In this document: positions 7,600 through 13,608 of the stretch, in pieces
Position numbering within the stretch: position 1 is the stretch's first letter
Layout of the letters: each line of letters starts with the position of its first letter
Made by a program: the position numbers and the translations under genes
From: Candidatus Faecousia faecipullorum
GTDB lineage: Bacteria > Bacillota > Clostridia > Oscillospirales > Oscillospiraceae
Direction: 5' to 3'
Length of the DNA stretch: 17,142 nt
NCBI GenBank assembly: GCA_018710805.1
Contig: DVJG01000144.1
Coordinates: 1-17,142, forward strand
Notes under the pieces: generated by a model
What the model was told of the DNA's origin: nothing
The model's database searches: none
The model's input: the letters and a program-made list of their open reading frames with translations, nothing else

Positions 7600-9052
7600 G
7601 ATGATTCCTCAATTCCAGCAGGTAGTTTGCAACCTCTTCCCGTTCGTCCAGGTGAAGTTTCCGGCCGCCGATGTCCTGATATGTCTCGTGGCCCTTTCCC
7701 GCCAATACAATTATATCATCTTTTTTCGCAATGTCCATAGCATATCTGATGGCAATACGGCGGTCTTCAATGACAATATATTCCCCGGATTCCTTTTTTA
7801 CCCCTTTTAGGATATCCTCAATGATTGCCATAGGCGCTTCCGTCCGGGGATTGTCCGAAGTAATGATGGCAATGTCTGAAAGCTCTACGCCGATTTTTCC
7901 CATAATGGGCCGCTTCATGGGGTCCCGGTCTCCGCCGCAGCCGAAGACTGCAATGAGCCTGCCCTTACAGAATTCCCTCACGGATGTGAGAACATTCTGG
8001 AGGCCGTCGGGGGTATGTGCATAGTCGATGAGCACGGAATAGGAGGTTCCCGGGGTGGGGACCACTTCCACCCTGCCCCGGACTCCCTGGGCATCAGCCA
8101 GAGCGGCGGCAGCGTCCTGCAGGGAAATGCCCAGCTCTTTTGCAATGCCCAGAACTGTCAGGGCGTTGTAAATGGTAAAGTGGCCGGGAATGGGAAGGCT
8201 TACCCGGGCCTTTTCTTCGCCGCAGAGGGCGGTGAATGTTACCCCCTCTGCGTGAAGCTCCAGATCTCTTGCGTTCAGGCTGCCCTTTCCCTCCACGGAA
8301 GTTGTGAGGCACGGGCAGGCGGCAGCCTTCAGCATACGGTGGGAATACGGGTCGTCCGCGTTGACCACCGCTTTTTCACAGCGGCGGAACAGCTCGGCTT
8401 TCGCCTCGCAGTAGGCGTCCATGGTCTTGTGGAAGTCCAGATGGTCCTCCGTCAGATTCGTAAAGGCCGCCACCGCAAAGCGGATGCCGCCGATACGCTC
8501 CAGGGCCACTGCGTGGCTGGATACTTCCATTACAGCGTATGTGCATCCGGCATCCCGCATTCTGGCAAAGAGGCCCTGCAGTTCAAAACTTTCGGGAGTT
8601 GTGCGCTCCGTGGGGATGACCTCATCTCCAATGAGATTCGCCATGGTGCCGATGAGGCCCACTTTGGCATGGCGTGTTTTTTCCAGGACCTGTTTCAGAA
8701 GCAAGGTGGAGGAGGTTTTGCCATTGGTGCCCGTAATGCCGATGACGGTCATTTTTTCCGCCGGACGGCCGTAGAAATTGCAGCCAATCAGGGCAAGGGC
8801 CAGGCGGTCGTTTTCCACCAGAATGTAGGGGACCTCTCCCTCCGGCTTCTTCGCCGTGACCACGGCGGCGGCGCCTTTCTCAAGCGCCATAGGGATAAAC
8901 CTGTTGCCGTCAGCGGCAAAGCCGGACACGGCAACGAAAAGGCTCCCCTTGGTGACACGGCGGGAATCGTAGTACACTTCCGGAATGTCAAGTTCCAAAT
9001 CCCCATGGCATTCCAAGATCGCAACGCCTTTTAACAAATCTTTCAGCTTCAT
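7592..9052 (-). CDS. murE: UDP-MurNAc-L-Ala-D-Glu:meso-diaminopimelate ligase MurE
   Basis: MurE (EC 6.3.2.13) adds the third stem-peptide residue in the cytoplasm. The 486-residue protein shows the ATP loop GITGTNGKTSS (105-115), MEVSSHAV (175-182), the hinge RGRVEVV (325-331), DYAHTPDGL (343-351) and GKGHETYQD (452-460). The substrate-selecting motif is DNPR (400-403). That form marks meso-A2pm-specific enzymes, whereas lysine-adding MurE has DNPA or DNPN, so the wall is predicted to be A1gamma/DAP type. The ATG at 9052 has AAGGAG 6 nt upstream. The in-frame start at 9163 would overlap the PBP gene and is rejected. It sits 10 nt after the PBP gene and overlaps murF by 8 nt. Confidence 0.97.
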   Translation of the reverse strand: MKLKDLLKGVAILECHGDLELDIPEVYYDSRRVTKGSLFVAVSGFAADGNRFIPMALEKGAAAVVTAKKPEGEVPYILVENDRLALALIGCNFYGRPAEKMTVIGITGTNGKTSSTLLLKQVLEKTRHAKVGLIGTMANLIGDEVIPTERTTPESFELQGLFARMRDAGCTYAVMEVSSHAVALERIGGIRFAVAAFTNLTEDHLDFHKTMDAYCEAKAELFRRCEKAVVNADDPYSHRMLKAAACPCLTTSVEGKGSLNARDLELHAEGVTFTALCGEEKARVSLPIPGHFTIYNALTVLGIAKELGISLQDAAAALADAQGVRGRVEVVPTPGTSYSVLIDYAHTPDGLQNVLTSVREFCKGRLIAVFGCGGDRDPMKRPIMGKIGVELSDIAIITSDNPRTEAPMAIIEDILKGVKKESGEYIVIEDRRIAIRYAMDIAKKDDIIVLAGKGHETYQDIGGRKLHLDEREEVANYLLELRNHHG

Positions 9053-9062
9053 AGTCTGCTCC

Positions 9063-11396
9063 TTAATCGTGGGCCGAATGGTCCGTAAAGTGGAGGGTGA
9101 TGGTGGTTCCACGCTGGACTGTGGTATTTGCTTCCACGCTCTGGGCCGTGACGGTGACATCATCGGATTCTTCCGGGTTGCCTGTCACCAGAATATAGAG
9201 GCCCTGGGCTTCCGCCATGGCAGCGGCCTCCTGACGGTTCTTTCCAAGGAAGTCCGGAACGGCTACCACAGGAGGTTCTTCGGTCTCTTCCATATAAAAC
9301 AGAAGCTCGCTTCCCCCGGGCACAACCTCTCCCGGCGCCGGGAGCTGCCCGGTAACATATGCTCCGTTTCCCGAAAAACTGGCCGAAAGCCCGATTTTTC
9401 TTAGAATACCTCGAACTTCGTCCGCTGTCAAGCCGGACATGTCTTCCACCAGGATTTTCTGGCTTTGCGGGTCGCTTTCCTCATAGTTTCTGGCCACGCC
9501 CAGATAGGGAAGAATATCCGACAGCACTGCCCCCACCGTAGGCGCTGCCATGACGCCGCCGGAAATGTAGATGCCTGTCTCCCGGGACGGGGTATCCAGG
9601 GCCACCAGGCAGATATACTCCGGGTCCTCCATGGGGGCAATGCCCACGAAGGAGACAATCTTATCCTGGACTCGTTGGCCGTTTTCGTCAAACACGTCTA
9701 TTTTCTCGCTGGTGCCGGTCTTGCCGCCAATGGAAAAACCCGCCACCTGGGCATTTTTTGCCGTACCCTCGGTGACCACGGAGCGGATCAGCTCCCGCAT
9801 GGTATCCGAGGTCTCCTGGGAAATGGTCTGGCGAACGACAGTGGGTTCGGCCTTCAGAACGGTGTTCCCCTCCGGGTCCACCACCTCCGAAACAATATAC
9901 GGCTCCATGAGCTTGCCTCCGTTTACCACAGAGGAAATGGCCCGGACCAGCTGAAGTGGCGTAATTTTGAAGGTCTGGCCGAAGGAACCGGAAGTTAAGG
10001 AAGCGGTGCCCCATTTGTCTGTGTTGACAATGAGGGATTTGTCGAAAAACACGCCCTTACTCTCCCCTGCCAGGTCAATGCCTGTCTTTTCCAGGATGCC
10101 GAAGCGCTGAATGTAGTCGTAGAACCGTTCCCCTCCCAGCTTCAGGGCGATGTGGGCAAAGGCGATGTTGCAGGAATTCTGCAGGGCCTGGGGCGTTTTT
10201 TCTGCCCCGTGACCGGCGGAGCGCCAGCAGTGAAGCTTCTGGGCCCGGCCGGGTATCTGTTCAGAACCGGAGCAGTGGAAGGAAGTTTCCAGGTCGATGG
10301 CCCCGCTGTCCAACGCTGCCGCCATGGTGAGGACCTTGAAGGTGGACCCGGGCTCGTAGCCGTCGGAGAGCACCCGATTTCGCCACTGCTTGAGCTGCGC
10401 GGCAGAGAGGGCCTCGTCATAGGCTTTCTTAGCCTGCGCATATTCATCGCTGCTGCGGGGAATGCCCTCCAGGTCCGCCTGCATTCTTTCAAGCTCTGCG
10501 GCGGCATTTTCATCCATAATTTCCAAATAGTTGTTGGGGTCGTAGCTTCCCAGCGTGGCCATTGCAAGGATTTCCCCGGTCTTGCAGTTCATCACCAGAC
10601 CAAAGGCTCCATTCTGCACATCGTATCTCGCCATGGCGGCCTCCATCTGCTTTTCGAGGCAGCTCTGGATTGTGGTGTCCAGGGTAAGAATCACCGTATT
10701 TCCCGGTTTGGCTGCGGCGAAGTGCTCATAGGAAAAGGGCATATCCATTTCGTTGTTGCCCTTGGTGGTGATAACCCGGCCTGCTCCTCCGGTCAGATAG
10801 CGGTCATAGGCGGCCTCCACCCCTTCGGAGCCGCCGCCTGAGGCGTTGGTAAAGCCAATCACCTGGGCGGCTAAGGTACCGAAGGGATAGGCGCGTTTTG
10901 ATGACGGCTCCAAATGGACGCCGGAAATATCATTTTCATTGATATAGGAGCGAATCTCCCCGGCGGTTTCCTCGTCAATTCCCGCAGCAATCTGTTTATA
11001 GCGTTTCGTCCGGTCTGCGGCTTGTTCTGCAATCCAGGCAGGGTCCTTTTCCAGCAAGTTCCCCAAAAACTGTGCCACAGCGGAGATATCCGCCTTGGAC
11101 TGCTTGAGCTCATGGGGGTCCAGGAACACATTTTCCACGGAAACAGACGTGGCGAGAATGTTCATGTTCCGGTCCAGAATGTCCCCTCGGCTGGGAGTGA
11201 CGGAGGTGGTGCGGGTTTGATTCCGCAAGGCGAGAGACGCATAGTAGTCATAGTCCCGGATCATCAGCTCATAAAGCCGCACCCCCACGCACAGGAAGGC
11301 CAGAAGGCCGAATACCGCACTCACCAGGGCAATGCGCCGGTGCTGTCCGGTGCTGAGCCGCAGGCGGTCATAATGCTTTCTCTCCACTTCCAACAC
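9063..11396 (-). CDS. Class B penicillin-binding protein with two PASTA domains (PBP2B/SpoVD/FtsI family)
   Basis: This is a septal D,D-transpeptidase, partner of FtsW, anchored in the membrane with its active site outside. Counting from the GTG at 11396 (777 residues), a membrane segment lies at about 22-42 and is followed by the PBP dimerisation domain. The transpeptidase carries the catalytic SxxK in PGSTFK (Ser351, Lys354), SCN (408-410) and KTG (559-561). Two C-terminal PASTA domains occupy about 647-702 and 709-771. The start is uncertain: GTG 11396, TTG 11393 and GTG 11387 are all in frame, and a longer TTG start at 11432 lies inside a stable hairpin. Only one class B PBP is encoded here, whereas B. 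subtilis has pbpB and spoVD side by side, so one protein may serve division, sporulation or both. A sigma-E-like promoter and a hairpin lie upstream. Confidence 0.93.
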   Translation of the reverse strand: MLEVERKHYDRLRLSTGQHRRIALVSAVFGLLAFLCVGVRLYELMIRDYDYYASLALRNQTRTTSVTPSRGDILDRNMNILATSVSVENVFLDPHELKQSKADISAVAQFLGNLLEKDPAWIAEQAADRTKRYKQIAAGIDEETAGEIRSYINENDISGVHLEPSSKRAYPFGTLAAQVIGFTNASGGGSEGVEAAYDRYLTGGAGRVITTKGNNEMDMPFSYEHFAAAKPGNTVILTLDTTIQSCLEKQMEAAMARYDVQNGAFGLVMNCKTGEILAMATLGSYDPNNYLEIMDENAAAELERMQADLEGIPRSSDEYAQAKKAYDEALSAAQLKQWRNRVLSDGYEPGSTFKVLTMAAALDSGAIDLETSFHCSGSEQIPGRAQKLHCWRSAGHGAEKTPQALQNSCNIAFAHIALKLGGERFYDYIQRFGILEKTGIDLAGESKGVFFDKSLIVNTDKWGTASLTSGSFGQTFKITPLQLVRAISSVVNGGKLMEPYIVSEVVDPEGNTVLKAEPTVVRQTISQETSDTMRELIRSVVTEGTAKNAQVAGFSIGGKTGTSEKIDVFDENGQRVQDKIVSFVGIAPMEDPEYICLVALDTPSRETGIYISGGVMAAPTVGAVLSDILPYLGVARNYEESDPQSQKILVEDMSGLTADEVRGILRKIGLSASFSGNGAYVTGQLPAPGEVVPGGSELLFYMEETEEPPVVAVPDFLGKNRQEAAAMAEAQGLYILVTGNPEESDDVTVTAQSVEANTTVQRGTTITLHFTDHSAHD

Positions 11397-11415
11397 CCCA
11401 TTCCAATTTCCGCTT

Positions 11416-11457
11416 TGCAAAACGGGCAGCAAGGGAATCCCTCGCCGCCCGTTTGCA
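11416..11457 (-). repeat. Long GC-rich hairpin between ftsL and the PBP gene
   Basis: The stretch folds on itself with about 18 pairs around an AUU loop (11436-11438) and one bulged base opposite 11419. Two positions that mismatch in plus-strand RNA (11428/11446 and 11431/11443) become G-U wobbles in minus-strand RNA, which is the strand transcribed here. GUUUU ends the 3' arm, a short U-tract. It could be an attenuator, an RNA-processing or stability element, or a member of a small palindromic repeat family. It lies in the leader of the PBP gene. Confidence 0.55.
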
Positions 11458-11468
11458 GCTTATAGAAA

Positions 11469-11496
11469 ATTGTATGAGGCAGGTGTGCGTTTATTC
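11469..11496 (-). promoter_or_regulatory. Possible sigma-E-type promoter ahead of the PBP gene
   Basis: On the minus strand CATACAAT (11469-11476) matches the B. subtilis sigma-E -10 consensus CATACANT. GAATAAA (11490-11496), 13 nt upstream, resembles the -35 (about 5 of 7). The B. subtilis spoVD gene, a PASTA-bearing class B PBP in the same cluster position, is sigma-E dependent, which makes the placement suggestive. The match is short, and its use in this organism is unproven. Confidence 0.3.
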
Positions 11497-11961
11497 CCAG
11501 AGCCCATTCCAAAACCAAAGGATCCGTTCTTTCAGCGTCTCCTCATGGCGAGGCTCGGGGACCGTCACATTTATGGTCATTGTCTTGGCTTCCTCCACAG
11601 GGATCAGTCCCAGGCCCAGGGCCTTGCTTTTGACCTCTTCCAGGTCGTAGCCCTGCTGGTACTGCAGCTTCAGCTGGGAGTTTTTCACATTGAGGGAGGA
11701 AATGTAGTTTTCTGTAGCACGGTACTCGGCCCAGTCGTCCTGAATTTCTACAACGCCAAAGGCCATGACCATAAGAAGCACCAGCGCCGCCACGATGCCG
11801 ACGATGGCAACAGGGTCCAGAACAATGTTTTCCGGCTTATAGAGCCGCTCCTCAGGCAGAGTGGTCCGCGGCAGCCGGAAACGCTGGATATCCAATTTTT
11901 TCGCTTCACTGCCGTAGGTGTAAAATTCCCGAACGTATTGAATCTTCGGTTTCTCTACCAT
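11491..11961 (-). CDS. ftsL: Septum formation protein FtsL-like (short bitopic divisome subunit)
   Basis: The 156-residue product has a cytoplasmic N-terminus of about 48 residues, one strong membrane segment (about 49-72) and an extracellular heptad-like helix (about 75-112). A short tail ends in WFWNGLWE. This architecture, and the place between rsmH and the class B PBP gene, is that of FtsL, which forms a coiled-coil complex with DivIC and DivIB that activates FtsW-PBP. The N-terminal arm is long for an FtsL. Sequence conservation in this family is minimal, so the call leans on topology and synteny. The ATG at 11961 has AAGGA about 10 nt upstream. It follows rsmH by 48 nt. A 94-nt gap (to 11397), the largest inside the cluster before ftsZ, separates it from the PBP gene. 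Confidence 0.82.
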   Translation of the reverse strand: MVEKPKIQYVREFYTYGSEAKKLDIQRFRLPRTTLPEERLYKPENIVLDPVAIVGIVAALVLLMVMAFGVVEIQDDWAEYRATENYISSLNVKNSQLKLQYQQGYDLEEVKSKALGLGLIPVEEAKTMTINVTVPEPRHEETLKERILWFWNGLWE

Positions 11962-12009
11962 GACCGTTCCGTCCTTTCTGCGGCGCTGTACCGATGCACA
12001 GCCAAAAAT

Positions 12010-12945
12010 TCAGATTTTCTCACAGACCCGAAGCTTTGCGCTTCTGGCTCGAGGGTTCCGGTTCAGCTCCTCATCAGAGGATGTGATGGGCTTTCTCGTC
12101 ATAACCTTCACCTGGGGTGTTTTGCCGCAGACACACACCGGGAAATTAGGCGGGCAGGTACAGCCCTTGGCAGCGGCGGCCATGGCATTTTTCACAATGC
12201 GGTCCTCCAGAGAGTGGAAGGTGATGATGGCAAGCCGTCCGCCCGGATTCAGGGCCGGAATGGCGGCATCCAGAACCTTTTCAAGGTCCCCCAGCTCATC
12301 GTTCACGGCAATGCGGATGGCCTGGAAGCTGCGCTTGGCAGGGTGCTGTTTTTCCCGCAGCGCGGCGGCGGGCATGGCGGAGCGGATGATGTCCACCAGC
12401 TCCAGGGTGGTTTCGATTGTCCGTTCCTCCCGGCGGCGGCAGATGGCAGCCGCAATCTGGGGGGCGTAGCGCTCTTCGCCGTAGTCGTAAAGGATGCGTC
12501 TGAGCTCTTCATAGGGCCAGGTGTTCACCACCGTATGGGCAGTCACCGGGTCCTCCCGGTTCATTCGCATATCGAGAGGTGCGTCCGCCATGTAGGAAAA
12601 CCCTCTCGCCCCATCGTCCAGCTGAGGAGACGACACGCCCAAATCCAGCAAAATGCCGTCCACTTTCTCAATGTTCAGGCGGGATAAGACATTCTTGAGC
12701 TCCGAAAAATCGCTGTGGACCAAGGTCACCCGGTCCATATAGGGTTCCAGCCGTTTTTCTGCGGCGGTCAGGGCCACGGTGTCCCGGTCGATGCCGATGA
12801 GACGGCCAGTGGTGAGCATGGCAGCAATCCGGCTGGAATGGCCTGCGCCGCCCAGGGTGCCGTCCACATAAATGCCTTCCGGTTTGATATTCAGCGCTTC
12901 GATGCACTCGTCCAAAAGGACGGAAACATGATGAAATTCACTCAT
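12010..12945 (-). CDS. rsmH: 16S rRNA (cytosine1402-N4)-methyltransferase RsmH (MraW)
   Basis: RsmH (EC 2.1.1.199) methylates N4 of C1402 in the decoding centre of 16S rRNA, using SAM. The 311-residue protein begins with the family's HHxSVLLDE signature (5-13). It has the SAM loop YVDGTLGGAGHS (26-37), LDLGVSSPQLDDGARGFSY (100-118) and the C-terminal block from CPPNFPVC to RNPRARSAKLR. Length is typical. The ATG at 12945 overlaps the mraZ stop as ATGA, so translation is coupled. Its presence as the second gene of the dcw cluster is nearly universal and fixes the operon direction. It methylates the same nucleotide as RsmI, whose gene starts at the other end of this window. Confidence 0.97.
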   Translation of the reverse strand: MSEFHHVSVLLDECIEALNIKPEGIYVDGTLGGAGHSSRIAAMLTTGRLIGIDRDTVALTAAEKRLEPYMDRVTLVHSDFSELKNVLSRLNIEKVDGILLDLGVSSPQLDDGARGFSYMADAPLDMRMNREDPVTAHTVVNTWPYEELRRILYDYGEERYAPQIAAAICRRREERTIETTLELVDIIRSAMPAAALREKQHPAKRSFQAIRIAVNDELGDLEKVLDAAIPALNPGGRLAIITFHSLEDRIVKNAMAAAAKGCTCPPNFPVCVCGKTPQVKVMTRKPITSSDEELNRNPRARSAKLRVCEKI

Positions 12946-13370
12946 AGTCCAATGGCCTCCAAGGAGGACAGGAGCTTTTCGGGGGTCAGATTCTCGGCCT
13001 CAAAGGCCTCAAACTCCTTGGCGTCCCAAATCTCCGCCTGGCCTGCCCGGCCCACAATCATGATCTCCCGGTCAATGCCGGCATACTGCAGAAGAAACGG
13101 CGTCAGCGCCACGCGGAACTGCTTGTCGGGGGCACATTCGGCGGCGTTCATGAAAATCAGGCTGGTAGCGCCGGCTCGCTGAGACAGGCTCAGAGCGTTG
13201 TAGTTGTCGCAGAGCTTCTGCCACTCTTCCGACGTGTACACTGTCAGGCAGCGGTGACCGCAGTTGACGCCGATGGTCACAAAAAAGGTCTCCCCCAAAT
13301 CGCCGCGCAGCTTCGAGGGCACAAACAGACGGCTCTTGTCGTCCAGCTTGGCGGGATATTTACCGATCAT
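12942..13370 (-). CDS. mraZ: Transcriptional regulator MraZ
   Basis: MraZ is a DNA-binding protein with two AbrB-like (SpoVT/AbrB swapped-hairpin) domains that controls its own dcw operon by binding repeats near the promoter. The 142-residue product contains both DxxxR signatures, DDKSR (10-14) and DKQFR (82-86), in the contexts LDDKSRLFVPSKLR and DKQFRVALTPFLL. Length is normal. The ATG at 13370 has AAGGAGG about 7 nt upstream. An in-frame ATG at 13409 lies within the MraZ repeats and close to the predicted transcription start, and is rejected. It is the first gene of the operon, overlapping rsmH by 4 nt. Autoregulation is inferred from the repeat cluster at 13385-13420. Confidence 0.96.
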   Translation of the reverse strand: MIGKYPAKLDDKSRLFVPSKLRGDLGETFFVTIGVNCGHRCLTVYTSEEWQKLCDNYNALSLSQRAGATSLIFMNAAECAPDKQFRVALTPFLLQYAGIDREIMIVGRAGQAEIWDAKEFEAFEAENLTPEKLLSSLEAIGL

Positions 13371-13384
13371 GGGCCGTCCTCCTT

Positions 13385-13420
13385 CCCTTTCACTCCACTT
13401 TACTACCATGTTGCTCCATT
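13385..13420 (-). promoter_or_regulatory. Candidate MraZ operator repeats
   Basis: Between the mraZ promoter and its start codon the minus strand carries AAATGGAG, ACATGGTAG, AAAGTGGAG and AAAGGGAAG, spaced 10-11 nt, about one per helical turn. A fifth AGTGGTAG lies inside the promoter spacer (13434-13441). Known MraZ sites are short G-rich direct repeats at such spacing (TGGGN in E. coli, AAAGTG-type in Mollicutes), so this is the expected self-regulatory site. The last repeat runs into the ribosome binding site. Confidence 0.6.
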
Positions 13421-13427
13421 TATGGAC

Positions 13428-13456
13428 AGTATACTACCACTGAATCAAAAAATCAA
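13428..13456 (-). promoter_or_regulatory. Sigma-A promoter of the mraZ-divIB operon
   Basis: TTGATT (13451-13456) and TATACT (13428-13433) are 17 nt apart on the minus strand. A-rich tracts just upstream (about 13460-13490) resemble an UP element. Transcription would start near 13421, giving a leader of about 50 nt before mraZ that includes the MraZ repeats. No other comparable promoter was found until that of ftsZ. Confidence 0.75.
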
Positions 13457-13501
13457 TCTTTTTCTCTCAGATTTTTGGTTTTTAGATGAAAAACGCCACT
13501 A

Positions 13502-13523
13502 TTATAGAACGGTTGTTCTATAA
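13502..13523. promoter_or_regulatory. Perfect palindrome with LexA-type core (GAAC-N4-GTTC)
   Basis: Nine-base arms TTATAGAAC (13502-13510) and GTTCTATAA (13515-13523) flank GGTT. The core GAAC-N4-GTTC is the LexA (SOS) box of Gram-positive bacteria. It lies 46 bp upstream of the mraZ -35 box. A TATAAT hexamer on the minus strand (13501-13506) overlaps its edge, but no convincing -35 accompanies it. The palindrome could also act as an RNA hairpin; no T-tract follows directly. Confidence 0.45.
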
Positions 13524-13563
13524 AAATAGCATCATTTCCGAGAAAATGGCCTGTATTACGCCT

Positions 13564-13589
13564 TAAGGGAGGGGCAAGTCCCTCCCTTA
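13564..13589. repeat. Inverted repeat downstream of clpC
   Basis: Ten-base arms at 13564-13573 and 13580-13589 (TAAGGGAGGG with CCCTCCCTTA) and a 6-nt loop form a strong hairpin 20 nt after the clpC stop codon. No T-tract follows on the minus strand. It resembles the palindrome after ftsZ at 222-247, including the flanking CTGTA on the minus strand, so both may belong to one family of small intergenic repeats with a 3'-end role. Confidence 0.6.
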
Positions 13590-13608
13590 CAGATGCAAAA
13601 ATATGCGT

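Noticed and set aside
9053..9163. Upstream in-frame start for murE at 9163
   Set aside because: It overlaps the end of the PBP gene and the extension is not MurE-like; the ATG at 9052 has a strong ribosome binding site.
11397..11432. TTG start at 11432 for the PBP gene
   Set aside because: The codon is buried in the stem of a stable hairpin and adds residues not expected before the membrane anchor. It keeps a GAGGG motif upstream, so it is unlikely rather than excluded.
13501..13530. Second sigma-A promoter with TATAAT at 13501-13506
   Set aside because: No hexamer at 16-18 nt upstream resembles TTGACA and there is no extended -10, so it is mentioned only in connection with the LexA-like site.
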